Assembly (NCBI GenBank): GCA_016946835.1
Contig: JACVTC010000095.1
Coordinates: 137,001 to 201,000 of the forward strand
Source of the DNA: Neocallimastix lanati (nom. inval.)
Taxonomy: Eukaryota; Neocallimastigomycota; Neocallimastigomycetes; Neocallimastigales; Neocallimastigaceae
DNA: 64,000 nt
Reading direction: 5' to 3'
Below, one piece after another: positions 33,570 to 44,754 of this stretch (the stretch's first letter is position 1; each line of letters opens with the position of its first letter). Made by a program: the position numbers and the translations under genes. Below the pieces are notes generated by a model, which worked only from the letters and a program-made list of their open reading frames with translations, did not search any database and was not told where the DNA came from.

Positions 33570-34410
33570 GAGTTATTTTCAGTTGTCAACTTTCCAGATT
33601 CTTCCATTTCGGCTAACTCTTTATAATTATATGGACACTGTCTAATTACATGTCCAATTTGGTTACATTAAAGCATTTTAACTCCTTTGATGGTTTCTTG
33701 AAAATTACAGAATTATTTTTAAATTTTTGATTTGCTTTACTGTTTTTACCACAATAGTTTATATTATCATTCTGTTGATGATTATTGATTCCAAATTGTT
33801 TGAATGGATGATTTTTGTTTATAAATTTATCTAGCCTAGAACTTTGATTAGTATATACGGCTGTCATGATAGTTTCATTTCTTTTATTCCTTCTTTCTTC
33901 GGCTCTCTCAGCGAGTTCTGCTTCTTCGAATGCCTCTTCAAGATCTTCACACCTTTGCGTTATTACTTGAGCTCTTGAGTAAGGTCTGTAAGCTATGGAA
34001 TCGATATAGTCGTCTACGGTTATAAAGGTCTGATAAAGTTTACTAAGATTATTATATAGCTTTTTATACCTCCAATTAAAATTTTTAATAGACTCTCCTT
34101 TTTGAATAACCATCTTCTGAAGTCTTTTGCACTTCTCTTGAGGGGTTATTTCCATTGCGTCTTCTAACGCTTTCTTTATTTCTTGAAACGATGGGTAGAC
34201 TTCATTTCCTTCTTGATCAGTAGTCACAAGCTCCTGTAAAACTCCTCTGAGTTTCCCTTCTGTGCATCCCATGGCCCAAGTATGAATACTAGAAGGACTA
34301 GTAATGTTGGCTAGTTTCATTATTCGAATAAACTCTTCTCCCCAAGAGTCCACGTCCTTCAAGTTTTCGTCCAATCTAGGAAGTAGCTCTTCTAATTCCA
34401 AAATCTTCAT
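33570..34410 (-). CDS. gag: Gag region, element E (broken)
   Basis: The ATG at 34410 (minus strand) starts MKILELEELLPRLDENL. The first 200 residues form a retrotransposon-gag helical domain with a conserved W near residue 23 and an acidic/arginine-rich stretch (EEAELAERAEERRNK). A basic Asn/Lys-rich tail leads to remains of a CCHC knuckle. The region appears broken about once. It precedes the frameshift signal as in the other families. Confidence 0.75.
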
Positions 34411-34530
34411 TTTCTACTCTTCTCTTTTCGCTTTTTTTTTTTAAAAAATTTTTTTTTTTTAAAACAATTAATTATTTTTAACTCAATATTTTATTTTTAA
34501 TTATTAATTTTCATATTATTTTTGATTGAG

Positions 34531-34559
34531 TCCTGCATAGCTCGCCAAATGTTGCAGGA
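34531..34559 (-). promoter_or_regulatory. Element E primer site held in a hairpin
   Basis: Directly after the LTR end (minus strand ...TGCAACA) is TTTGGCGAGCTATGCAGG, a Ty3/gypsy-type primer site beginning TGG. It lies between perfect 7-base arms TCCTGCA (34531-34537) and TGCAGGA (34553-34559), so the primer site would be in or next to a stem. Confidence 0.65.
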
Positions 34560-34949
34560 TTTCGAATAATTTAAATTTTTATTTTCAAAAATAATATATT
34601 CTTAATAATTAGATTTTCTTTTTTTTTTATCTTTTATTAACTCTTAAATTTTTTATTAAGTTTTTTCTTTTTCTTTTATATTTTTTTTTTTTACTACATG
34701 AATTTTATAATTATTTTAATTCTTATTAGAATTAATTATTACATGTGATTTTAATAATATTTTTTAAAAGTTATTTTAATAATAAAAATAATAATATTAA
34801 TATAATTAATATTATTTTTAATGACAAAATATTAATAATGATAAAATTAATAAATTTAACAATAAAATTATTGATAATATTTTCGATAATATAATTCTTA
34901 AAACAATTTAATATAAATAATAATTAAATATAATAATAAATCAATTTAA

Positions 34950-35260
34950 TTAATATAAAATAATAATTATTTAATAATTAGTCATTAATCAATTTAATAA
35001 AATAATAATTATTTAATAATTAGTCATTAATCAATTTAATAAAATAATAATTATTTAATAATTAGTCATTAATCAATTTAATAAAATAATAATTATTTAA
35101 TAATTAGTCATTAATCAATTTAATAAAATAATAATTATTTAATAATTAGTCATTAATCAATTTAATAAAATAATAATTATTTAATAATTAGTCATTAATC
35201 AATTTAATAAAATAATAATTATTTAATAATTAGTTATTAATCAATTTAATTTGGTAATTT
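34950..35260. repeat. Tandem repeat, 42-base unit, about 6.5 copies
   Basis: Units marked by GTCATTAATCAATTTAATAA start at 34981, 35023, 35065, 35107, 35149 and 35191, with a last variant copy at 35233. The copies are almost identical, so the expansion is recent. It lies in the element E LTR. Confidence 0.9.
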
Positions 35261-35361
35261 ATATAATTATTTTAAATTAAAAATAAAATTATGAAATTAT
35301 AAAAATAGTTTAAATTAATTAACATATAAAGTTATTAAATTTAATTATAATTTCGAATTGT

Positions 35362-36001
35362 TGTTAAGATAATAACTGAATTTCAATTTCAATTTCAATA
35401 ATTCAGTTATTTGAATTTCAATATTAATAATTAATAATATAATAATTATTATTAAAATATTTAGGAAATAGTCTAGGCCAACTAATTGACTAAATATTAT
35501 TTACATATTGAAATTAATATATATTAAATAATGTAAACACGTGATTGTCATATTAAATTAATTTCTACATATTATATTTTAATTATTATAAATTATAATA
35601 TTTAGTTATATTAGATCCTTATATTTTATTTATATTAAATATTTATATTATTATCTTAATTTATATTATCAATATCAAAACTTTTATTAATATTATTACA
35701 TATTCATATTAATAATTAATATTTTAATAATTAATTATTTTATATAAATACATGTTTAAATCTTTTGATTAATCCTTTGTAGGATTATTGTAATTTAAAT
35801 TATAGTAATAATTATATAAAATAATAATGTAATAAAATATTATTAAAATTAAATAAAATTTATATTTTAAATAAAAACTTAATTATAAAATTTACTAATA
35901 ACAATATGTTTAAATAAGAGTAAAATTAAATTATTAATTAATTACTATAATTTGGCATCTTGACCTAATCGTTAAGACCAAATTATCTAAAAACTTTAAC
36001 A
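35362..36001 (+). repeat. H-related solo LTR inside the element E LTR
   Basis: This 640-base LTR starts TGTTAAGATAATAACTG and ends AAACTTTAACA. Perfect 5-base duplication ATTGT (35357-35361, 36002-36006). It is diverged from the H LTR but shares the AACTGAATTTCAATTTC start region and a TCTAGGCCAA block. Confidence 0.88.
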
Positions 36002-36052
36002 ATTGTATAATTTAAATCATTAGTTTATTGTATTTTGGCTAGTTCCGTAACA

Positions 36053-36525
36053 AAAATGATACGATATTTTACTTATGTATCTAAATTAATATTTATTTAT
36101 GGGCAATGACAATAAGGAATTATGACAAAATAATATATTCTAATATTAAATAGAAATAACACATACAATAATACAAAATAAAGTAATAAATATATCTTTT
36201 TAATGTACTCTTTATTTATTATTAATTATTAATTATTACATCAATTATTATTATTACTTTCTTATATAAATATTATAATTAATTATCTCAAATATATATA
36301 ATATCTCTTTTTAACTATACTAAAATAAAATATAAAAATAGCTATTTATGTGAATTAATTTTTCATAAGTATATACTTATAAATAAAAGAATTCTCCGTT
36401 TAATAATTATTATTATAAAATTATATATTGTTATAAAATTATTGCTGACCAATAATAATTTAAGTATTTCTTTAACCTAAAGAATCTACCTAAATATCAT
36501 ATTTATAGTGGTTACGTATCAAAAA
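36053..36525. other. AT-rich spacer between E and F, no gene seen
   Basis: No open frame or clear LTR pair was found. The first bases, ATGATACGATATTTTA (36056-36071), match in inverse the sequence just left of 19631 (TAAAATATCGTATCAT), so both may come from one older repeat. Confidence 0.4.
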
Positions 36526-36847
36526 TGTTAAGGTTTTAGAGAATTAAATAAAAATAAAGTAAGAAACACAAATTTTATTTATTTATTTATTTATTATTTT
36601 TTTATTTATTTATTTTATTAATTTTACTTGATTTTATTTGATGATTTTTAAAAATTGGTAGCAAAATTTACAACTATTTATACTTTTTTTTCAAGGCATA
36701 AAAGTTGTTCTTGCCACTAAATTACATTTTATTATTATTTTTCTTTTTATATATAAAAACTATTAAATTTAAATTGATTTTTATAATCAATTATATAAAA
36801 TTTAATTATAACAATATAAATAAAATACATTTATAATATTAATAAAA

Positions 36848-36885
<38 letters not shown>

Positions 36886-37366
36886 CTAAAATATTACTAA
36901 TAAGAATTTATTTAATTGGCTATAATTTTTATTACAATCTGTTAAAATATTCAAATAAAAATAAAAATACTATTCTAATATAAAGGTTTTTAATAAAATA
37001 AAATATTTTTCAATATAAAATAAAACATTTCGATATAAAATTTTATAATAAAAGTTAAAATATAATATATAAATTTTTAATCATCAATATATAAAATATT
37101 ATTAATACAAATTTTCATTATTAATATAAAAATAAAAAAATAAGATTTATTATTAATATTGTTAATATAAGTTTTAAATATATAAAAATATTACTATTAA
37201 TATAAGATTTAATATAAAAATATAAAGTTTAATATAATTTTTGATTTAATTTTTGATCTTTGGATTTAAAAATTTATTAAAGTACAAAAATAATAATGTA
37301 CACATAATGTATTAGAAATAAATCGTAGGTTTAATTAAGAATGCATTATTTAGTACATTCTTATCA
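36526..37366 (-). repeat. Element F 3' LTR
   Basis: In plus-strand view it begins TGTTAAGGTTTTAGAG and ends ACATTCTTATCA, the reverse complement of the C-family LTR. The purine tract of F lies at once to its right. Confidence 0.92.
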
Positions 37367-37384
37367 AGATGCCCCGACGAAGAC

Positions 37385-40300
37385 TCAAGCTTCTCTGTAA
37401 GCGGAGTTAAACTTTACTAAATTTTTAAAGTGAACATTCCTATCGAGTTGCTTTCCAGTCTTCTGATCGATTAGGGTTGCCGTGTTGAATTGAATTTTTA
37501 AAATTTTAAATGGTCCATTGTAATATGGTTCTAGCTTAGTGCGGCTAAAGATTCTAACAAGAACAAGATCACCAGCCTTTAATTCTTTTCCTTTTTTCAT
37601 ACTTATTTGTTCTTCTCGTCTTGTTGCCCAATACTTGTTAGCATTCTTCACATTTTCGCATGCTTCTCTAGTCCATTGATAATGACGAACAAATTTTTCC
37701 ATTAAAATTTCATCATATGATTTACCTGCATTTTCAATTGTTCTTATGGCTATATCATAAGGCTGTTGGTCTTCTCTTCCATATACTAATTCAAAACTAG
37801 AATGTCCAGTAGCTGTATTTTTGGTAGTTCGAAGTGCCCATAAAGCAGAAGGTAAAACTTCATCCCAATCTTGATTTTTCCTTCCTAATAAACGGAGTAA
37901 TTTTCCAATTTCTTTATTTCGATTTTCAGTAAGGCCATTTGATTCAGGGTGGTAAGTAGCTACAAATTTAACATATACATCATAAAGATCAAGAAAGATT
38001 TTAGTCATGTCAGAAGTGAATTGGACTCCATTATCAGTAGTAATAACTTGAGGTACACCATGTCTTGCAAAAACGTTTATTAAAAATTTAATTATATCAG
38101 AAGAAGTTATGTTTTCAGTGGGTTCGGCTTCAACACATTTGGTAAAGTAATCAACAGTTACTATAATATATTGATTATTATTTCTTGTTTTTGGTAATGG
38201 TCCTATAATATCTAATCCTAAATGCACAAAGGGACTCTCCACTTTAGTTGGATGGTTTTCGGTTGGTTCTGGATATGGTTGAGGACGATTTAACTGGCAT
38301 TTTTCACAATTACTAACAATTCTTTTGATATCTTTAATCATATGATTCCAATAAAAGTTTTTTTTAAGTCTTTGATATGTTTTGTAATATCCTTCGTGGC
38401 CAATATTATGAGCTTCTAAAATTAATTTAAACCTTTTATTTTCGTCCGTTATTAATTTTCTATAATTTCCATTGTCGATAAAGTAATCTTCACCATCAAT
38501 AACAGTAAACTTTTCATTAATAAATTCCTTTATAACTTTAGATAATAATTCTTCATTATTTCCATTAGTAATTTTTGTTAATAATATCTTTCTCTCTTCC
38601 TTACTTTTCATTCTTGAAAGAGCATCAGCTAACACATTCTTTTTGCCTGATTCATATTTTATATTAATTCCAAGCATACTAGCGGTTAAACACCATCTTG
38701 TTTGCCTTGCATTCAAAGGTTCTTTATTCTTAAATAAACCAACTAATGGTTTATGATCTGTGTAAATAGTTGTAGGTAATGGATTTCCTTCAATATAAGA
38801 TTTAAATTTAGTCATACAGTAAAACAAAGCGGTTCATTCTAAATCGGTAATACCATAATTCTTTTCAGCTTTCTTTAAACTTCTACTTATAAAGTGTATT
38901 GGATGCTCCTTACCGGTTTCTTCTTCTTTTTGTAAAAGAACTCCACCAATTCCATTATACGAAGCATCAGTTCTAATGATAAAAGGTTTGTCAAATGACG
39001 GAAATTTTAGAATAGGTGCATTGATTAATTTTTCTTTTAGGAGTTCAAAGCTTTCTTGTTGTTCTTTATTCCATTCATATTTGGTATTCTTTTTCAATAA
39101 TTTACATAAAGGTGAGGTAATTTGAGTATATTTAGGAATAAAATCACGATAATATCCTACTGCTCCTAAAAATGATCTTAATTCATGAAGTGATGAAGGG
39201 GCTTCCCACTTCTTAATAGCTGTTATCTTACTTTCCATGGGACTTAATCCTTTAGTAGTAAGTTTGTGACCTAATACATCAACTTCAGTTTGAAGAAAAT
39301 GACACTTTTCAATATTAATTTTTAACTTGTTTTCTTTAAATACTTCTAATACTTGTTTAATATGAATTAAATGTTCTTCGATACTTTTTGAATAGATCAA
39401 AACATCATCAATAAATACATAAACAAATTCACCAATAAAAGGGAATAAAATTTTATTCATTTCTCTTTGGAAGGTTGAGGGAGCTCCAGTAAGTCCAAAA
39501 GGCATAACCTTAAATTGATAATTTCCAAACTTAGTAGTGAAAGTGGTTACTTCAACGCTTTCTTCATCCATTAAGATTTGGTGAAAACCAGAAAATAAAT
39601 CAAGAGTTGTAAATATTTTAGCTCCTCCGAGACTATCAAAAATTTCATCTATATATGGAACTGAATAAGAATCTTTTTCTGTCATATCATTGACTTTTCG
39701 GTAGTCAATGCACAAGCGCCACTTTCCATTGTGTTTTAGAATAAGTACTACTGGAGATGACCATTCTGAACAGGATGGTTCTATCAATCCTTTCTTAATA
39801 AGTTTTGTAAGTTCTTCTTTTAAGATATCTGATTTTAATTTAGTTAACCTATAACTTCTTAATTTTACTGGCTTTGAATTTGCTTTTAAACGGATCTTAT
39901 GTGGTGAAAGTTTAGAAGGAGTTAGTTCTTCTGTTGAAGTGGCAACTATGTCAATCATTTCTTTGAGAATTTTAATAATTTGTTCTTTATAATCTTTATT
40001 TAAGGTACTTAAAAATTCATCACTCTCAATAAATTCCATTGGAGTTAATTCCTTTATAATTTCCTTTTCATTATTCGTTTCTTCAACTTTTCTAATAGTG
40101 CAGATTATACTTTCTTCATCATAATATTGATTATTTATTTTAGCTATTTCTTCGTATTCACTTTCTGACAAAAGTTTACATAGACTGTTTAAGGTTGGAT
40201 GAATAAATAAACAATGATCGATTTGAGTTTTAAAGTTTATTAACATATCATAAAATGAGTCTTCTTTCTCAATAATTCTAATGTCCGCATTAAATTCATA

Positions 40301-41395
40301 ATTATTAATTTTTACTGGTAATCGAACAATAATTCCTTCCGAGTATTCTTCATCTTGTGTTGCTAGTTGGATTCTTCCACGACTTTTTCCAACTGTGTCA
40401 TATTCACCAGGTAATTTATCAAAATACTGCTTAGTAACGATGCTTAGGTTACTACAAGAATCAATTAAAAGTTTTCCTAGTACTCCGTCAACACTTGCAT
40501 CAACCATTGCTAAGTCTTCTTCGGCTACTTCATTACTTTTACTTATGTAGCTATGATCATAGTTATTCACTAATAAAGTTCGTGCTATTACATTGTCTAC
40601 AGTTCCAATTATTTTAGATTTTTCTAACTTTAAACCTTGAGTTAATTGTGAACGAATTTTCGGACATGCATTCAAGAGTTGACCTATCGTAATACTGGAT
40701 TTAAGATTATTTAAATCATCCATAATATTGTAAGGTTCTTTATTATTCATCATTTTGATATTCCTTTTTACTAACTGAGTATTTTCATTATTAGTTTCTT
40801 TAGTTTTTGTTGAAATTAATTTTTCCAAAGTATTAGTTTTATTTTGTTGATTATCTTTATTCATTTCTAGATCTTCTATTTCATTATCGATTACAAGTAT
40901 ATCTTCAGATTCAACTTTTTCCTTTCCTTTTGATGAATAATTGTTGTTTTCTTCTTTACTTTCTCTTACTCTTGTTATATTTCTTAATTCCTTTTCTTTT
41001 TGTTTTTCTTTGTTAATATTTGGTTGAGTTAAAATTGAAGGAAGTATTTGATTTTTATAAACTTTATTTGGTTTATTATGTAGCTCATTTTCTTTCTTCT
41101 TTCTTAAAGCAGGAGTTGCGAAAGGACGTGGATTATCTTTTAAACTTTTATGTACTTTCTTGGAATTATTTTCTTCTTTTTCGCTCTTATTATCATTCAT
41201 TTTTCTTTTTATAGCATTTATAATGATATCATCCTCACTTTCAGTTGTGTCACTAAAATCAGATTCTTCAGATTCTTCATTAAAGGAATTATTATCAATT
41301 GGAGTATTCTTAGTAAAAGTATTATTTTGTAAATTATTTAATGAAGCTATTGTTTTGTCATTGGGAGTGCTTCTGCTCCCATTTAAAAGTTTAAA
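37385..41395 (-). CDS. pol: Pol region, element F (broken)
   Basis: On the minus strand this is the same polyprotein plan as C, with nearly the same protein: linker, IDSCSN protease-like motif, RT with FIDD and MPFGLTGAP, RNase H RTDAS, integrase with H-H-C-C, GLDIIGPL, TTDNGVQF and NGLTENRNKE blocks, and a C-terminal GPFKI module followed by NVHFKN. It is read in the -1 frame relative to gag. It appears broken about once. Confidence 0.88.
41343..41395 (-). promoter_or_regulatory. -1 frameshift signal with pseudoknot, element F
   Basis: On the minus strand: TTTAAAC (complement of 41389-41395), an 8-base spacer with the gag stop, GGGAG/CTCCC stem (41376-41380 with 41363-41367), and loop CAGAAGCA pairing with GCTTC (complement of 41343-41347). 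Same as in C. Confidence 0.88.
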
Positions 41396-42293
41396 GACTT
41401 TTTGGAATATATTTTTTTTTATTTTTTTCCATAATCTTATTTAATTGAGGGCAATAGTATGAGTAATGACCTTCTTCCTTACAGAAGAAGCAAGTTTTAA
41501 CAGATAAATTTCTCATTTTCTGGGTTGATTCTTCTATAATATCTTGAGGTTTCAGTTTATTATTTGTTTGACTTGTTTGGAAAGTTTCGTTTCTTCTTTT
41601 AGGATAAAGTCTTGAAGTAGTACTTTTTTGATTATTTTGATTATGTTGGGAATTATTAACATTATAGGTATTAATATTATTGTTCCTTACGGAAAGTCTA
41701 TCTACTTTCTCGGCAATTTTGAAAGCTTTCTCCATACTTATATCATCTTTAAGGGATAATTTCTTCCAGGCTTCATAATTATTTTGAATAGAATCAATAT
41801 AATCTAGTACACCAATGCGCTTTCTTCTCTTTTTATCAAGTTTAGTGTACAAAGTTCTATATCTTACATTAAAGTCTTTAATCTTTTCGTTTCTTTTAAT
41901 TCGCATTGCACGAAGTTCTTTAAGAAGTAAATTTTGGTCTTCTTTAATACCGTAAAAATTTTCAAGACTTGAAATAATTTTTCCAAAAGAAGGAAATTTA
42001 ATATCATCATCAACATTTTCTTCTTCATCATCTTCTTCTTCTTCATCTGATGAATCATCACTTTCATCATCACTATCTTCTCCCAAATCTTCAATAACGC
42101 GTTGTACTTCACCAGAGCTGGTAAGTAAACAAACATTAAATATTGTTTCTGGATCTGTAATACCTTGTATCTTGATCCAAAGTTTTAATTCAGTAGCCCA
42201 GGACTTAATATCTAAATTGTCCTTGCTAAGTTTCACAATATCTCTTAATTCTTTTTTCAATTCTTTAAAGCTCAAAGTTGTTTCCTTGGACAT
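41391..42293 (-). CDS. gag: Gag, element F
   Basis: The ATG at 42293 starts MSKETTLSFKELKKEL; about 300 residues. Helical gag domain, a Ser/Asp/Glu-rich stretch (about residues 75-100), the NFYGIKEDQNLL block, a basic Asn/Gln-rich region, and a CCHC knuckle (CFFCKEEGHYSYYCP) near residue 265. It is open throughout, unlike the copy in C. It would package element RNA into particles. Confidence 0.9.
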   Translation of the reverse strand: MSKETTLSFKELKKELRDIVKLSKDNLDIKSWATELKLWIKIQGITDPETIFNVCLLTSSGEVQRVIEDLGEDSDDESDDSSDEEEEDDEEENVDDDIKFPSFGKIISSLENFYGIKEDQNLLLKELRAMRIKRNEKIKDFNVRYRTLYTKLDKKRRKRIGVLDYIDSIQNNYEAWKKLSLKDDISMEKAFKIAEKVDRLSVRNNNINTYNVNNSQHNQNNQKSTTSRLYPKRRNETFQTSQTNNKLKPQDIIEESTQKMRNLSVKTCFFCKEEGHYSYYCPQLNKIMEKNKKKYIPKSL

Positions 42294-43769
42294 TTTGTTT
42301 AAATATTTCTTGTTGTATATTAATGAGGTGATTAAATAAGAATAAATTTGGAAATACAACTTTAAAAATATAATTTAATAGGTAATTTAATATCGAATCA
42401 ATTTTTAAAACAATATATTTTAGTAACTTTTGAAAATAATAATTTTATTTGCTTTCTTTAGTAGATATAAGCTCGAAATCCTTATCGACAACTTAGTAGA
42501 AATTATAAAGCACGAGGTTCTTTTCGACTACTTTATTAAGAATAATTTTTAAGTTCGAAATCTTTATCGACAACTCAATAGAATAATTTTTAAGTTCGAA
42601 ATCTTTATCGACAACTCAATGGAATAATTTTAAGTTCGAAATCTTTATCGACAACTTAATAGAATAATTTTAAGTTCGAAATCTTTATCGACAACTTAAT
42701 AGAATATTTTTCAAGCTCGAAATCTTTATCGACCACTTGAATTTTGTAATTTAGTATATTTGTAGTAATAAATTTAGAAGCAAAGTTTTATTTATTATTT
42801 TCACCTTTCAAAAATTTTTCTTTTTAAACGATAAATATTGTATTGTTATAGCTAATAAAATTATTAATTAATTATAATTATTAAATACAAAAAAAAATAA
42901 TCTTTATTGTCGTACAATCTGATAGTACACACTGTCTGACGTGCAGCTTACCTAATGGTGTCATGCCACGCGTGTGCCACGATTACTATATTCAATATAA
43001 AATATAGCAGTTCAGAGCCCACTAGCCCAATTACTATGTAGGATAAACTTAATCCGATAATCTATGTACGGAATAAAAAAATTTTAAAAGTATTCAATAA
43101 TATTTTTATTAACTAATAAAAATTAACTAAAAACACAATATTTTCAAAGTAAATTAAGATTCTTTTACAGGAATTATTAAACAAATAAAGTATCAGTAAT
43201 AAAAAAAAATAAAAAAAAAATTTAAATGGCGAAGTTAGCCAAAGTCTGATACTTTATATAATAAAGTGCCTTATAACTAGCACAAAGAAAAATAAAAAAA
43301 ATAAAAAAAAAACAATCTTACGCCTTCGGTGACGTAAGCTCCTTATTCGCCAGTGCTTGGAAAGTACCCGCACCTTCGTGTGTTGAAACGTTGAAGGCTG
43401 AACTATTATTACCGGGTCGGTAACCAAATACCTTCGTCTACTTTCCAATTAATTCCCAAAATAACTATTATCCAATAACCTACTATGAATAATAGATATT
43501 TTGTTGTTTTCTGGAAATACACTGTGTATGAGCTCTATCCGCTCCTTGTTATAATTTTACAAGATTTGGTTTTTTTAGAATCTTAATTTTACTTATTAAA
43601 AAAATTTTTTTTTTTTTTTTTATATATATATATCAAACAAGCGCCATAGGTTAATCAAAGGATTAACGACTTACTTGTTTATCAATATAAAATAAAAAAA
43701 AAATAAAATAAAAATCTATGTTATTTACTATTATTTCTATTTAATTCCCCGATATCTCCACCATATAAA
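42294..43769 (-). other. Element F leader with domains 1 and 2 and hairpin array
   Basis: This has the same order as in C, reversed. The hairpin array (about 42465-42740) has seven units against six in C, and several outer stems are TTAAGT/ACTTAA where C has G-U pairs. Domain 2 (about 42912-43070) reads the same as C. Domain 1 core is at 43319-43353. The two-part stem (43458-43502) differs from C in both strands but still pairs. Primer site TGGTGGAGATATCGGGG is the complement of 43747-43763. Confidence 0.8.
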
Positions 43770-44091
43770 TGTTAAAGTTTTAGAGAATTAAATAAAAATA
43801 AAGTAAGAAACACAAATTTTATTTATTTATTTATTTATTATTTTTTTATTTATTTATTTTATTAATTTTACTTGATTTTATTTGATGATTTTTAAAAATT
43901 GGTAGCAAAATTTACAACTATTTATACTTTTTTTTCAAGGCATAAAAGTTGTTCTTGCCACTAAATTACATTTTATTATTATTTTTCTTTTTATATATAA
44001 AAACTATTAAATTTAAATTGATTTTTATAATCAATTATATAAAATTTAATTATAACAATATAAATAAAATACATTTATAATATTAATAAAA

Positions 44092-44131
<40 letters not shown>

Positions 44132-44612
44132 CTAAAATATTACTAATAAGAATTTATTTAATTGGCTATAATTTTTATTACAATCTGTTAAAATATTCAA
44201 ATAAAAATAAAAATACTATTCTAATATAAAGGTTTTTAATAAAATAAAATATTTTTCAATATAAAATAAAACATTTCGATATAAAATTTTATAATAAAAG
44301 TTAAAATATAATATATAAATTTTTAATCATCAATATATAAAATATTATTAATACAAATTTTCATTATTAATATAAAAATAAAAAAATAAGATTTATTATT
44401 AATATTGTTAATATAAGTTTTAAATATATAAAAATATTACTATTAATATAAGATTTAATATAAAAATATAAAGTTTAATATAATTTTTGATTTAATTTTT
44501 GATCTTTGGATTTAAAAATTTATTAAAGTACAAAAATAATAATGTACACATAATGTATTAGAAATAAATCGTAGGTTTAATTAAGAATGCATTATTTAGT
44601 ACATTCTTATCA
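43770..44612 (-). repeat. Element F 5' LTR
   Basis: In plus-strand view it begins TGTTAAAGTTTTAGAG and ends ACATTCTTATCA. It matches the F 3' LTR with only scattered differences. Confidence 0.92.
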
Positions 44613-44615
44613 AAA

Positions 44616-44661
44616 ATAATAAGTTTAAGGTATTATTTATTTTATTTTCTTAAACTTATTA
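44616..44661. repeat. 12-bp inverted repeat with a flipped 19-base centre
   Basis: Arms AATAAGTTTAAG and CTTAAACTTATT enclose GTATTATTTATTTTATTTT. The matching site in the 3' LTR (50784-50826) has the same arms but the centre is the exact reverse complement. Confidence 0.8.
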
Positions 44662-44754
44662 AGTGGTGGAGAACCTCATTCTACTCCCGGGAAAGCAAAT
44701 TCCTTGAACATTTTTTTATTATCACATTTTTAAACCCATTTCTTGTATTTCAAA

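Larger units (their letters stand above)
29576..36052 (-). mobile_element. Element E: truncated Ty3/gypsy element with two inserted solo LTRs
   Basis: Read on the minus strand, it has a 5' LTR at the right, primer site, short leader, gag, frameshift signal, and pol ending inside the integrase core at 29576, where element C begins. The 3' end and 3' LTR are missing. Two H-related solo LTRs sit in it: one in the integrase region and one in the 5' LTR. Gag and pol together appear broken several times, and its only LTR has no partner, so it is older than its neighbours. It is a distinct family from A/C. Confidence 0.85.
34550..36052 (-). repeat. Element E 5' LTR, split by a solo LTR
   Basis: On the minus strand it starts TGTTACGGAACTAGCC and ends ATCCTGCAACA, with TG...CA termini. 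Without the inserted LTR (35362-36001 plus one duplication copy) it is about 860 bases. It includes a 42-base tandem repeat. The 3' partner is lost, so the boundaries are inferred from the termini and primer site. Confidence 0.65.
36526..44612 (-). mobile_element. Element F: inverted copy of element C
   Basis: This minus-strand element has LTRs of 841 and 843 bases and the same leader, gag and pol as C. Flanking AAAA on both sides is a likely 4-base duplication. LTRs differ by few bases, so insertion was recent. Gag is open throughout; pol appears broken about once. It lies between the E flank and a short remnant of the D 5' LTR. C and F together form an inverted repeat of about 8 kb arms with a 7-kb centre. 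Confidence 0.93.

Noticed and set aside
36053-36525. Remnant LTR between E and F
   Set aside because: Only a 16-base inverse match to the region left of 19631 and AT-rich composition; no termini or duplication could be shown.
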